DNA from: Neolewinella marina
GTDB taxonomy: Bacteria > Bacteroidota > Bacteroidia > Chitinophagales > Saprospiraceae
Direction of reading: 5' to 3'
DNA length: 64,000 nucleotides
NCBI RefSeq assembly: GCF_002631205.1
Contig: NZ_PDLO01000001.1
Coordinates: 682,001 to 746,000 of the forward strand
Positions 28,051-36,352 of the stretch are shown here, piece by piece. The position numbers were made by a program, and so were the translations under genes. Below the pieces are notes generated by a model. The model was not told the DNA's origin. It worked only from the letters and a program-made list of their open reading frames with translations, and made no database searches. How positions within the stretch are numbered: the stretch's first letter is position 1; every line of letters begins with the position of its first letter.

Positions 28051-28602
28051 ATGGATTATTCAATTTGCCTGGAGAACGACGAGGAACGTTTCGTGGCCGC
28101 GCTGTTGCGGGGCGATCGCGAAGCGCAACGCGTCCTGTACGAAACGCACTATAGCGCCCTCATGTCCATCTGTCAACGCTACACCGGTACCGAAGACGAG
28201 GCCATGGACCTGCTGCACGAAAGTTTCATCAAGATCTTCGGCAAAATTGGCCGCTACGAAAGCGGTACGGCCCTGCTGGCCTGGATGCGCCGCATCACGG
28301 TCAACACGGCCATCGATCACTACCGGCGCACCGTAAGGCGGCGCACCGAGGATATTGAGCGTGCCTACCAGGTCAGTTCGGACCTGCCCGACGTCATCAG
28401 CCAGTGTTCCGCCAAGGAAATCCTGGTCGCCGTGCAGCAACTCCCGCCGACCTACCGGACGATCTTCAACCTCTACGTGATCGAGGGATACAGCCATAAA
28501 GAGATTGCCGAACGATTGAATATTACTGATTCCACCTCGCGTTCCAACCTGGTAAAAGCGAGAAGTAAGCTGCAAAAGACGCTTACTGCCCCAGGCCGCT
28601 AG
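28051..28602 (+). CDS. ECF-type RNA polymerase sigma factor
   Basis: This 183-aa sigma-70 family protein has region 2 (ALMSICQRYTGTEDEAMDLLHESFIKIF, with AWMRRITVNTAIDHYR) and region 4 (QQLPPTYRTIFNLYVIEGYSHKEIAERLN), and no region 3, as in ECF sigma factors. It is followed, with a 2-nt gap, by a membrane protein that looks like its anti-sigma partner, the usual sigma/anti-sigma arrangement in Bacteroidota. Confidence 0.93.
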   Translation: MDYSICLENDEERFVAALLRGDREAQRVLYETHYSALMSICQRYTGTEDEAMDLLHESFIKIFGKIGRYESGTALLAWMRRITVNTAIDHYRRTVRRRTEDIERAYQVSSDLPDVISQCSAKEILVAVQQLPPTYRTIFNLYVIEGYSHKEIAERLNITDSTSRSNLVKARSKLQKTLTAPGR

Positions 28603-28604
28603 TA

Positions 28605-30125
28605 ATGAAACAAGAAAAGCACCCCCTTGATGACCTGATCCGGCAACGGATCGCCAACCTGCCCCCCGGCGCCGTCCGGGGCTGGGAGGAGCTGGAACGT
28701 CGTCTTGACATGCTGGACACGGCCGACGACGCCGTTGCTGACAAACTCAACACCCTGTCTGCGCCGCCCCCGCCCCCCGGCAGCTGGTCGGCCTTCGAGC
28801 AGAAACTCACCGCCGCCGAAGCCGAAACGGCCGCGGCCATCGACTCCGCGGTTGCTACCGTGCTGAGCCAGGCCAGTACGCCCCCCGTTTCCGGCTGGGC
28901 CCAGCTGGCCGCCCGCCTCGAACTCATCGGGCAGCGGCGCGAAATGGTGATGTGCCTCAAGATATCCGAAGCCGCCCTGCTGCTCAGCCTGCTGCTGGTG
29001 GCCCTGCGCTTCGCCGAGACTACGCCCCCCCAATCCGCCCCCATTGCCGATACAGGCTCCAAGGGCCGCTTCCCCATCCAGCTGCCGCAATCCCCCGCCA
29101 AAGCCACGGAAGCCCTCGCCCCCGCCCTGCCGGCCCAAGCGGTTACCCCCACCCCGGCGCAAGCCCCGCGGGACGAACCCCGGACCTCCCCCGCCTCCCT
29201 GCGCCCCACCCCCGCGGTGCCCACCCTCGACTTCCACCCGGAATCCGGGCGGAATCAGCTTGCAGCACTCCCCCGCCCCCTGGCGGAGGAACCGGTGGGT
29301 ACCATTCCGACCAATACTTACGGCGTTGAGCAGCCCCGTCCGAAGATCTACGCCCCCCTGCAATTCGGCAACCTCTTCAGTGGGGAGCCGGTGCAGTACG
29401 TGCTGAACGCCTTCGTTTCGCCCGTGGATCTGAACCAGGTGATCACCCAGGCCAATCCGCGGCTCGGCATCGAGGGCCAATCCAAGCTCTCGACCGGCTA
29501 CAGCATCGGCACCCTGCTCGACGTCAGCCAGGGCAAGAACGCCATCCAGGTGGGCTTCATTTACGGCTACCGCTCCTACGTACCGGCCGAGATCCTGAAC
29601 ATCGAGCAGGACTCCCTGCTCACCCCCCAGGACGAAAACATCCGCTACGGACGCCTGACCTACCGCACCCTTTCCCTGCCCCTGAACTACGTCAGGGAGA
29701 TCGCCACCAACGACCGCTGGCGGCTTTCCGGCGGGGTAGGAATGGCCATGAACGTCATTCTGGATTCGGAATTCCAGCTGGCGGACAACTACACCAAGGA
29801 AGACCTGGAGCGGGTGATTGATCACTTCGTGGCTACCCATCAGTCCTCCACCGACGGCCGCGCCTCCAGCGGGCGCCGCAACATCCTCAACCCCGAGGTA
29901 GGCTACCTGCAGGGCGGATCGATCTTCGACAACAGCAGCCTTTACGTAAGCGGTACCCTGCGCGTCGAACGGCTGCTGAACGACCGCTGGAGCCTTTACT
30001 TCGCCCCCACCGTTACCCGGCTGTTTACGGTCCGGGACACCGACGGCGGGAAGGGCCCCCTGGAAGACCGCATCCACAATACGATGCTGCGCCTCGGCAC
30101 CCGCATCCGGCTGACGGACAAGTAG
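28605..30125 (+). CDS. Probable anti-sigma factor fused to a beta-barrel-like domain
   Basis: This 506-aa protein has four parts. Residues 1-112: three repeats of about 40 residues, each with a Pro/Gly-Trp-x-x-L/F-E/A-x-x-L pattern (GWEELERRLDML, SWSAFEQKLTAA, GWAQLAARLELI), likely sigma-binding. Residues about 118-136: a single TM helix (AALLLSLLLVALRFA). Residues about 140-240: a Pro/Ala-rich linker. Residues about 245-506: alternating amphipathic strands as in outer membrane barrels (GLSYVSGTLRVE-like, LYFAPTVTRLF, MLRLGTRIRLTDK). The sigma gene is 2 nt upstream. A sigma-sequestering sensor spanning the envelope is inferred, not proven. Confidence 0.68.
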   Translation: MKQEKHPLDDLIRQRIANLPPGAVRGWEELERRLDMLDTADDAVADKLNTLSAPPPPPGSWSAFEQKLTAAEAETAAAIDSAVATVLSQASTPPVSGWAQLAARLELIGQRREMVMCLKISEAALLLSLLLVALRFAETTPPQSAPIADTGSKGRFPIQLPQSPAKATEALAPALPAQAVTPTPAQAPRDEPRTSPASLRPTPAVPTLDFHPESGRNQLAALPRPLAEEPVGTIPTNTYGVEQPRPKIYAPLQFGNLFSGEPVQYVLNAFVSPVDLNQVITQANPRLGIEGQSKLSTGYSIGTLLDVSQGKNAIQVGFIYGYRSYVPAEILNIEQDSLLTPQDENIRYGRLTYRTLSLPLNYVREIATNDRWRLSGGVGMAMNVILDSEFQLADNYTKEDLERVIDHFVATHQSSTDGRASSGRRNILNPEVGYLQGGSIFDNSSLYVSGTLRVERLLNDRWSLYFAPTVTRLFTVRDTDGGKGPLEDRIHNTMLRLGTRIRLTDK

Positions 30126-30191
30126 GCACTCGGGCCGTTAAACTTATCTTAGCGCGGCAACCAGCCGTTGTTGCGTTAACGTTCGCTATTC

Positions 30192-31781
30192 ATGACCCGA
30201 TTCTTCTACGTCGGAGCCCTGCTCCTTTCACTGAATATTTTCGCCCAGGAACGCGCTCCGCTACCCACCACCGATGCCGAAGCCCGCGCCCTGGCCGCCA
30301 CCATTGAGGCGGAGGACCTGCGGCGGCACCTGACCATCCTGGCCGCCGACGACATGGAAGGGCGGGAAACCGGACAGCCCGGACAAAAGCGGGCCGCGGC
30401 CTACCTCGCCGAACAACTCGCCGCCCTGGGCATGCCCACCATCGGGGAGAACAACGGCTACTTTCAGACCATCAAGTTCAGTCGCCAGAAGTGGGACTCG
30501 ATCGCCATGACCGTCAATGGCAAGGAGCTGCGTCACCTCTGGGAGTTCTACAGTGCACCGAGCCGGAACGCCGACCGCGAAAGCGAAGAGATCGACGAGA
30601 TCACCTTCCTGGGTTACGGCATCGACGATGAGCGCTATAACGACTACGCCGGTCGGGATCTGGAAGGCAAAACGATCATGATCTTTGCCGGGGAGCCCAG
30701 GGGCCGCAACGGCAATTACCTCATCACGGGCACCAAGGACCCCAGCGCCTACAGTCTGGACGACGGTGCCAAAATGCGTGCCGCCCGCCGCCACGGCGTA
30801 AGCACCGTGATCGTGATCGACCCCGCCTTCAAGAAAAATGTACAGCAGGTGCGCCGCGAAACCCTCGACGGCCGCCTGAAGATGACCGAGCAAACCGAAT
30901 CCGAGCGCGAAGAGGCCAACAGCGTGTACATCACGCCTGAACTCGCCCGGACCCTCCTCGGCAAGGACTACCGCAAGGTGATCCGCTCCCGCACCAGGGC
31001 CGAAAAAACGGGCCGCTTCCGCCCCGTGGTCGTTGCGGCCGACATTACCCTCACCCAGGACAAGGAGGTCCGGGAACTCATCGGCGAAAACGTGCTCGGC
31101 TACCTGGAGGGCAACGATCCCGAACTGGCGGACGAGGTGATCGTGGTCAGTGCCCACTACGACCATATCGGCAAGCGGGGAGACGCCATTTTCAACGGGG
31201 CCGACGACAACGGTTCCGGCAGCAGCACCATCCTAGAGATCGCCGAAGCCTTCACCGTGGCCGCCCGGGCCGGTAAAGGACCCCGCCGCAGCGTGCTCTT
31301 CCTGTGGGTCAGCGGAGAAGAGAAGGGCCTGCTGGGCTCGGAGTACTACGCCACCCACCCCATTTTCCCCCTGGAGAATACCGTAGCCGACATCAACGTC
31401 GATATGGTGGGCCGCATCGACGACGCCCACGCCGGCAACCCCAACTACATCTACGTGATCGGGAGCAACCGCCTGAGCACCGAACTCCACAACATCAACG
31501 AGGCGGTGAACCGCGACTTCACCCAGCTGGAGCTCGACTACACCTACAACGCCAAGGACGATCCGAACAACTTCTACGAGCGTTCGGACCACTACAACTT
31601 CGCCGAGCGCGGGATCCCCAGTGTCTTCTTCTTTAACGGTACCCACGCCGATTACCACCGGGATACCGACACCGTCGACAAGATCAACTTCGACAAGATG
31701 GTCCGCATCGGTCAACTGATCTTCCACAACGCCTGGCAGCTGGCGAACCAGGACAAGCGCATCCAGGTAGACGTCAAGTAG
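30192..31781 (+). CDS. M28 family zinc metallopeptidase
   Basis: This 529-aa exported peptidase has a signal peptide (FFYVGALLLSLNIFAQ), a PA-domain-like insert (about 120-260) and the M28 catalytic domain. The co-catalytic zinc ligands are visible: His in SAHYDHIG, bridging Asp in NGADDNGSG, Glu pair in VSGEEKGLLGS, Asp in INVDMVGR and His in RSDHYNFAERG. M28 enzymes are aminopeptidases or carboxypeptidases acting outside the cytoplasm. It is convergent with the HD/Pycsar-type gene (3-nt gap). TATCTTAG near 30148 may be a weak promoter box. Confidence 0.94.
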   Translation: MTRFFYVGALLLSLNIFAQERAPLPTTDAEARALAATIEAEDLRRHLTILAADDMEGRETGQPGQKRAAAYLAEQLAALGMPTIGENNGYFQTIKFSRQKWDSIAMTVNGKELRHLWEFYSAPSRNADRESEEIDEITFLGYGIDDERYNDYAGRDLEGKTIMIFAGEPRGRNGNYLITGTKDPSAYSLDDGAKMRAARRHGVSTVIVIDPAFKKNVQQVRRETLDGRLKMTEQTESEREEANSVYITPELARTLLGKDYRKVIRSRTRAEKTGRFRPVVVAADITLTQDKEVRELIGENVLGYLEGNDPELADEVIVVSAHYDHIGKRGDAIFNGADDNGSGSSTILEIAEAFTVAARAGKGPRRSVLFLWVSGEEKGLLGSEYYATHPIFPLENTVADINVDMVGRIDDAHAGNPNYIYVIGSNRLSTELHNINEAVNRDFTQLELDYTYNAKDDPNNFYERSDHYNFAERGIPSVFFFNGTHADYHRDTDTVDKINFDKMVRIGQLIFHNAWQLANQDKRIQVDVK

Positions 31782-31784
31782 GGT

Positions 31785-33080
31785 TTACCAGCCGAAGAGG
31801 GAGTTCCAGAACGACTCCGCTCCCGTCTGCTGGTTGTAGATGACCGCCGCCAGGATGAAGGACAGGACGGCCAGGATGATGCCGAAGAGGAATACGTTGT
31901 AGCAAATCCGGAGGTAGCTGTATTTCTTGGCCAGTACGACGCCGAGGTAGTACAGGTCACGGGTCATGGTCGAATACAGGAAATCCTCATCGCGGATCAT
32001 CTCCATCATGCCGTAGTGGAAGTCCTCCAGCTTCATGTTGTAGAAGTTTCCGAAGAAGAGGAGGTTGCTGCGCCGGGCCTTGATGTCCTCCAGGCTGCTG
32101 TTGCCCTCGGTGACCTTGGGCCGCGTGGCCTGGATGGCGTAGAAGAGGGAGAACAGGCATACCCCTACCAGCACGATGGTGGGCAGGGTCAGGTGGGGAT
32201 TACTGTCGAGTTTCGGGAAGAGGTTGGCCGCCGAAATGCTCAGGATGATGGCGTTGACCGAAAGCATGATGTTGGCCTTGTTGTCGGCGATGCTGCTCAG
32301 GTTCACGTGGGTGCGATAGGTGGCCCGGTACATGGTTTCCACCCCGCGGCCGGGCTTGAGGTCCGAACCTTCGGTCACCTCGTCGTCGGGGCGCCGCTTC
32401 AGTTTCTTCTTTTTCTTCCGTTTGACCTTCTCCAGCTCGTCGAGGCTGGCCGGCGTAGGATCGGGAAACAGGGCCTTTTTCCGCTTGTACAGCTGGCGGA
32501 CGTGCTTGCTCTTGCGCTTGCCGAACAGCTCACGGGCCGCCTCGGTGTGGTATTCGTGGTTGAGCATGAAGGACAGCTCAAAGTCGATCCACTCCTGGTC
32601 GGACATCACCATCTGCCGGGTGAGGGCGAACTCCTGGCGCACCCGGCCGCAGCGGTCCCAGTAGCTCAGGTCGCCCAGGTGGCTCAGGTCGGCGTCGGCC
32701 ACGATCTCCTCCAGGAAGTTGGCGGGTTGCTGGGGCATGCGGGTGGCCATGATGGCGCCCCGGACCGCGGCGATCAGTTCTTCATCGTCGATGTCGCGCT
32801 CGCGCAGGAACCGCTCGGCGTTGTCGGCGCTGCGTACTTCGTGGTCCTCCCACCCTTCGTTGTAGCCCGTGTCGTGGAACCAGGCCGCCAGACGCACGAT
32901 GAGGAGTTCCCGGTCGCTGAGGTCATAGGCTTGGGCCAGCTCCATGGCGGCCTCCACCACGGCGACGGTGTGCTGGAAATTGTGGTAAACGTAGCGGGGG
33001 TCAATGTGGTCGCGGATGTAATCCTCCACATAACTTTCCGCTTCGTGCAGTAGCTCGGCCGACTCGATTGCTGGGTCCAT
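31785..33080 (-). CDS. HD-domain phosphohydrolase fused to Pycsar-type (DUF5706) membrane effector module
   Basis: This 431-aa protein has an N-terminal HD domain (residues about 10-165) with H33, H37 and H69-D70 (AAWFHDTGYN), a basic linker (about 195-245, Lys/Arg-rich), and a C-terminal DUF5706/Pycsar-effector region: HVNLSSIADNKANIMLSVNAI, then TM helices at about 270-290, 303-322 and 395-416. In Pycsar defence, such TM modules respond to cyclic pyrimidine nucleotides made by a neighbouring cyclase. No cyclase lies in this window. A self-contained nucleotide sensor/hydrolase is plausible. A TATCTTTA box ends 5 nt before the ATG. Confidence 0.8.
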   Translation of the reverse strand: MDPAIESAELLHEAESYVEDYIRDHIDPRYVYHNFQHTVAVVEAAMELAQAYDLSDRELLIVRLAAWFHDTGYNEGWEDHEVRSADNAERFLRERDIDDEELIAAVRGAIMATRMPQQPANFLEEIVADADLSHLGDLSYWDRCGRVRQEFALTRQMVMSDQEWIDFELSFMLNHEYHTEAARELFGKRKSKHVRQLYKRKKALFPDPTPASLDELEKVKRKKKKKLKRRPDDEVTEGSDLKPGRGVETMYRATYRTHVNLSSIADNKANIMLSVNAIILSISAANLFPKLDSNPHLTLPTIVLVGVCLFSLFYAIQATRPKVTEGNSSLEDIKARRSNLLFFGNFYNMKLEDFHYGMMEMIRDEDFLYSTMTRDLYYLGVVLAKKYSYLRICYNVFLFGIILAVLSFILAAVIYNQQTGAESFWNSLFGW

Positions 33081-33085
33081 CCCCG

Positions 33086-33093
33086 TAAAGATA
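33086..33093 (-). promoter_or_regulatory. -7 box of the HD/Pycsar-type gene (leaderless type)
   Basis: The minus strand reads TATCTTTA (7/8 match to TAnnTTTG) and ends 5 nt before the start codon at 33080. The divergent YkvA promoter lies within 50 nt. Confidence 0.5.
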
Positions 33094-33106
33094 ACCCCGA
33101 CGGCGC

Positions 33107-33137
33107 TTTGCGCGTTTTATGGGAGAACCTACCTTGC
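33107..33137 (+). promoter_or_regulatory. Promoter of the YkvA gene
   Basis: TTTG at 33107-33110, exactly 19 nt of spacer, then TACCTTGC (33130-33137), 10 nt before the ATG. Both element spacing and distance to the start fit a near-leaderless transcript. Confidence 0.6.
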
Positions 33138-33147
33138 GTTCCGCGAT

Positions 33148-33528
33148 ATGAACCTGCAACCTTACCGCCGCTTCTTTACCCCCAACCGATTCTGGAGCCG
33201 CCTGGGCACCCTGGCCCGCGCTACCGGCACCAAGTCCATCTACACCGCCCTGCTGCTGTACTACGCCTACGAGCGGCAGGAGACCCCCAAGTGGGCCAAG
33301 CGGGTGGTGCTGGGCTCCCTGGGATACCTGCTGATGCCCCTGGACGCCATCCCCGACCTGACGCCGATCCTGGGCTACACCGACGACATCAGCGTGCTGG
33401 CCGCCGGCCTGGCTACCGTAGCCGCCTACGTGAACGATGACGTGCGGCAGCGAGCAAAAGACAAACTCGGGCAGTGGCTTCCGCAGTCGCGGCCGGAGGA
33501 TGTACAGGAAATCGACGACCGGCTATAA
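33148..33528 (+). CDS. YkvA family (DUF1232) protein
   Basis: This 126-aa protein has the DUF1232 core: KRVVLGSLGYLLMPLDAIPDLTPILGYTDDI, where the P-x-D-x-I-P-D pattern is diagnostic, followed by VLAAGLATVAAYV. The two hydrophobic helices suggest membrane association. The family function is unknown. It is followed 56 nt later by two coiled-coil genes on the same strand and diverges from the HD/Pycsar-type gene. Confidence 0.88.
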   Translation: MNLQPYRRFFTPNRFWSRLGTLARATGTKSIYTALLLYYAYERQETPKWAKRVVLGSLGYLLMPLDAIPDLTPILGYTDDISVLAAGLATVAAYVNDDVRQRAKDKLGQWLPQSRPEDVQEIDDRL

Positions 33529-33584
33529 CCCCCGGCTCCAAGTTGCCACGCCTTACCTTTAACCCACACCCTAAACACAACTCA

Positions 33585-34106
33585 ATGTCCGGTCAGAACA
33601 ACCGATTTGCCACCGCCCTGATGAAAGCCCTGGAGAAGAAAAACCTGGAGGGTTTTGACTACCTGGAATTCAAGCAATCGGTCGGCCGGCTCACCGAGAT
33701 CGGCATGGACCTGGACACGGCCATCAACTCCGCCTTCATCACCGGATCCTCGGTGGGGCTGACCAAGGAAAAGCTCATCAAGACGGCCCAGTACTACGCC
33801 GATGTGCTGCAGGATGAAAAGGCGCAGTTCATGCGGAGCCTGGAGAAGCACCTCGTCGACAACGTAGAGGGCAAGGCCAAGCAGACCGGGGAGCTGAAAA
33901 AGAAAATCGCGAACTGGGAGTCCAAGATCGAGGAGCTGCAGAAACAGATCGAAGCCGCCAAGGCCCAGATCGAGGCCGCCGACTCCCAGATCAGCGCCGC
34001 CCGCACCAAGGCCGAGGAGAACCAGAAAGGGTTCGACGAGGCCCTGGAAGTCATCACGAATACCATCCAACAGGACGTGGCCGACATCCGTCGGGTACTC
34101 TCCTAA
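33585..34106 (+). CDS. Coiled-coil protein of unknown function
   Basis: This 173-aa protein has a compact helical N-terminal part (1-85, including GFDYLEFKQSVGRLTEIGMD and a small Gly/Ser turn ITGSSVGL) and a coiled coil from about 95 to 150 (ELKKKIANWESKIEELQKQI, then QIEAADSQISAARTKAEE). No signal or TM. I do not recognise the family. It lies 14 nt upstream of the membrane coiled-coil gene, so the two probably form a complex. TACCTTTA at 33554 may be its promoter box. The start at 33585 avoids a Pro-rich upstream extension with no family resemblance. Confidence 0.68.
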   Translation: MSGQNNRFATALMKALEKKNLEGFDYLEFKQSVGRLTEIGMDLDTAINSAFITGSSVGLTKEKLIKTAQYYADVLQDEKAQFMRSLEKHLVDNVEGKAKQTGELKKKIANWESKIEELQKQIEAAKAQIEAADSQISAARTKAEENQKGFDEALEVITNTIQQDVADIRRVLS

Positions 34107-34120
34107 ATCCGAATACGCGT

Positions 34121-35176
34121 ATGAACCCACCGGCCCCCCATGCACAAAAATCGTTTTGGCGACGGCCCGAAGGGGTGACGGGACTGATCTTCATCTTTGC
34201 CCTCGCAGCCGGTCTGGGCTTTCTGTTCACCACCTTCGCCGGGGTGATCCTTCCCTTTCTGTCTACCACCCTGGGCATTGTAGTGGCCGGCCTCACCCTG
34301 CTGGCGGTGGTCTTCGCCATCGCCGACCCCCGCACCCGTACCCTGCTGGCCTACCTCTACAAGAGCGCCATGCGCAAGGTGACGGGGCTGTTCGTCAACA
34401 TCGACCCCATCGGCATCCTGAAAACCTACGTGGAGGAGCTGGAGCGTAACCTCCAGGATATGCGGAAGCAAATCGGCAAGATCCGCGGCCAGATGCGGCA
34501 CCTGACCACCCTGATGGAAACCAACGCCACCGAGGTGGACAAGCAGCTCAAGCTGGCCGCCCTGGCCAAGGAAAAGGGCAAACAACAGCAGATGATCCTC
34601 AGCAGCCGCCGGGCCGCCCGCCTGCGGGAGAGCAATCAGAAGTACCAGGTGCTGTTGACCAAGATGGAAGTCCTGAACCGCGTCCTCAACCGCATGCACC
34701 AGAACAGTGAGGTGCTGCTGGAAGATACCCGCGACCAGGTCGAGCTCCGCATCCAGGAGCGCAAGGCCATCCGCGCCAGCCACGGCGCCATGCAGTCGGC
34801 CATGAGCGTCATCAACGGCAATCCCGACCAGCGGGCCATGTTCGACCAGGCCATGGAGGCCATCGCCGAGGACGTGGCCAACAAGGTGGGTGAGATGGAA
34901 CGAATGATGGAGCTGAGTACCAACTTTATGGACAGCGTCGACCTTCAGAATGGCGTCTTTGCCGAAGAGGGACTGCGGATGCTCGAGGAGTGGGAAAAGA
35001 AAAGCGAGCTGCTGCTGAGCGAAGGCCACCTGGAATTCGACCTCGACCAGACCAAGCGGCAGACCTCCACCCCCGACGCCGATGCGGAAAAGCTGGACCT
35101 CGACGAGCTCACCCGCCGCCCCGACCCCCAGACGCGGGGTAAACAGGATTCAGGCTACGACCAGTTCTTTTCCTAG
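34121..35176 (+). CDS. Two-TM membrane protein with PspA/Snf7-like coiled coil
   Basis: This 351-aa protein has two N-terminal TM helices (about 19-41 GLIFIFALAAGLGFLFTTFA and 43-65 LSTTLGIVVAGLTLLAVVFA), then a long helical hairpin-like region of about 85-300 rich in Glu, Lys, Arg and Met (LKTYVEELERNLQDMRKQIG, ANKVGEMERMMELSTNFM), and an acidic tail. The helical part resembles PspA/ESCRT-III-like membrane-remodelling proteins in length and charge pattern, but I cannot prove homology by eye. Operon partner of the coiled-coil gene. A short palindrome follows. Confidence 0.6.
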   Translation: MNPPAPHAQKSFWRRPEGVTGLIFIFALAAGLGFLFTTFAGVILPFLSTTLGIVVAGLTLLAVVFAIADPRTRTLLAYLYKSAMRKVTGLFVNIDPIGILKTYVEELERNLQDMRKQIGKIRGQMRHLTTLMETNATEVDKQLKLAALAKEKGKQQQMILSSRRAARLRESNQKYQVLLTKMEVLNRVLNRMHQNSEVLLEDTRDQVELRIQERKAIRASHGAMQSAMSVINGNPDQRAMFDQAMEAIAEDVANKVGEMERMMELSTNFMDSVDLQNGVFAEEGLRMLEEWEKKSELLLSEGHLEFDLDQTKRQTSTPDADAEKLDLDELTRRPDPQTRGKQDSGYDQFFS

Positions 35177-35190
35177 GTCCCTCGAGGGAC
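35177..35190. repeat. Perfect 14-bp palindrome between convergent genes
   Basis: GTCCCTCGAGGGAC lies directly after the stop at 35176 and 13 nt before the convergent stop at 35203. It could act as a weak terminator stem; no T-run is present. Confidence 0.5.
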
Positions 35191-35202
35191 AGTCCCAATG
35201 GC

Positions 35203-36246
35203 TTACCAGCCCGCGCCGTACTCTTCTACCAGCACGTTGTCGTAGGCATCGGCCTGCTCGAAGAGGTATTCAAAGCGGGGCAGGGCCGTCTCCACGGTCA
35301 GGTATCGGTCGTAGATCAGCAGGGAGAGGATGATGTCGCGGCCGTAGGTCGAAAAGGTCAGTTGCCGGGTCTTCGTATTCTCCCGCAGGAGGTATTCGAA
35401 CAGTTCCGCGGAGGGGGCTTCCGGCACCTGGCAGAGGTAGGCGTCGCCGGTTACCAGTCCGCTCTCCTCGTGGTAGGCCACCTGTATGCTGGCGCTCCCC
35501 TGCCGGATGCTCCAGAGGTTGGGGCCCCGCCGGGCCAGCCGGGGGTCGTGGCCGGCCACGCGCAGGATCTCCTCGATCGTCGCATTTACGCCAGTCGGGG
35601 CGACATCTTCCACCGTGGAGGGCAGCGTCAGTTCACCACCGCAGTGGGGGCAGCGCTCCGGCAGCCGTCTTCCGGATTCGAAGGTGACGCGCTGACAGGC
35701 GAAGCAGCGGGCCGCGGGGCTCCCCTCCCCCGCTGCGAAAGCTTCAAGAATCTCCAGCACAAGGGGGGCGGGCAGGGCCAGGCTGCGCTCCTCGGATTCC
35801 GGGTCGTCCAGCATATTGATACCCGCCAGTTCGCCGGCCTCGGTGTAGAGGCCACTACCGGCCAGGGTACTTCCCTCCCGCGCATCGTGTGCCAGGTAGG
35901 GGATCCCGTGGCGGCGGTACTCCTCGACTGCGACTTGGCCGGAGGCGGTACGGGCCGGCTCACCGAAGCGCTGCCCCACGGAGAGAACGGGCGTACCCAC
36001 CGCCGGCAGGGTCGACAGGATGCTTACCGCCGTGCGATCCAGGGGGGCTTCCAGCCGGAGGAACGCCAGGTCATAAAAGGGATCCAGGTACACCACCCGG
36101 GCGAGTTGTTCCTCCAGCTTAGGTCCGGTCACCACCACCGAGGCATTTTCGCGTACCACGTGCTCGTTGGTCACCAGGAGGTCGGCCCCCGGCAGATAAA
36201 TGCCGGTGCCGGTACTGAAGGGCGTGGCTACCTGAAAGACGTGCAT
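35203..36246 (-). CDS. Trypsin-fold protease with zinc ribbon and YbjN-like domain
   Basis: This 347-aa protein has an HtrA-like trypsin domain (1-185) with His in TNEHVV, Asp in FYDLAFLRL and a Ser candidate in LAGSGLYTEAGELAGIN. That last segment replaces the usual GNSGGP, so activity is uncertain. A zinc ribbon (CFACQ...CPHCG) lies at about 193-220, and a C-terminal domain at about 240-347 resembles YbjN / type III chaperone-like folds (VTGDAYLCQVPEAPSAELFEYLLRE). No signal peptide, so probably cytoplasmic. The start at 36246 was chosen because the trypsin fold begins there; the frame runs on to 36303. Confidence 0.7.
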   Translation of the reverse strand: MHVFQVATPFSTGTGIYLPGADLLVTNEHVVRENASVVVTGPKLEEQLARVVYLDPFYDLAFLRLEAPLDRTAVSILSTLPAVGTPVLSVGQRFGEPARTASGQVAVEEYRRHGIPYLAHDAREGSTLAGSGLYTEAGELAGINMLDDPESEERSLALPAPLVLEILEAFAAGEGSPAARCFACQRVTFESGRRLPERCPHCGGELTLPSTVEDVAPTGVNATIEEILRVAGHDPRLARRGPNLWSIRQGSASIQVAYHEESGLVTGDAYLCQVPEAPSAELFEYLLRENTKTRQLTFSTYGRDIILSLLIYDRYLTVETALPRFEYLFEQADAYDNVLVEEYGAGW

Positions 36247-36340
36247 GGACAGTGGGCTTGCGGTTTCCCCGAAGGTAAGGCGGCCGCCCCACCCCACCCA
36301 CAATGGCGGCGGAATTGGCGGTTATCGCCGATACTATTCC

Positions 36341-36348
36341 CATCTTTG
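36341..36348 (+). promoter_or_regulatory. -7 box of the MutS-family gene (leaderless type)
   Basis: CATCTTTG (7/8 match to TAnnTTTG) ends 4 nt before the GTG at 36353, which supports the GTG as the real start. TTGG lies 22 nt upstream of the box. Confidence 0.5.
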
Positions 36349-36352
36349 TGGC

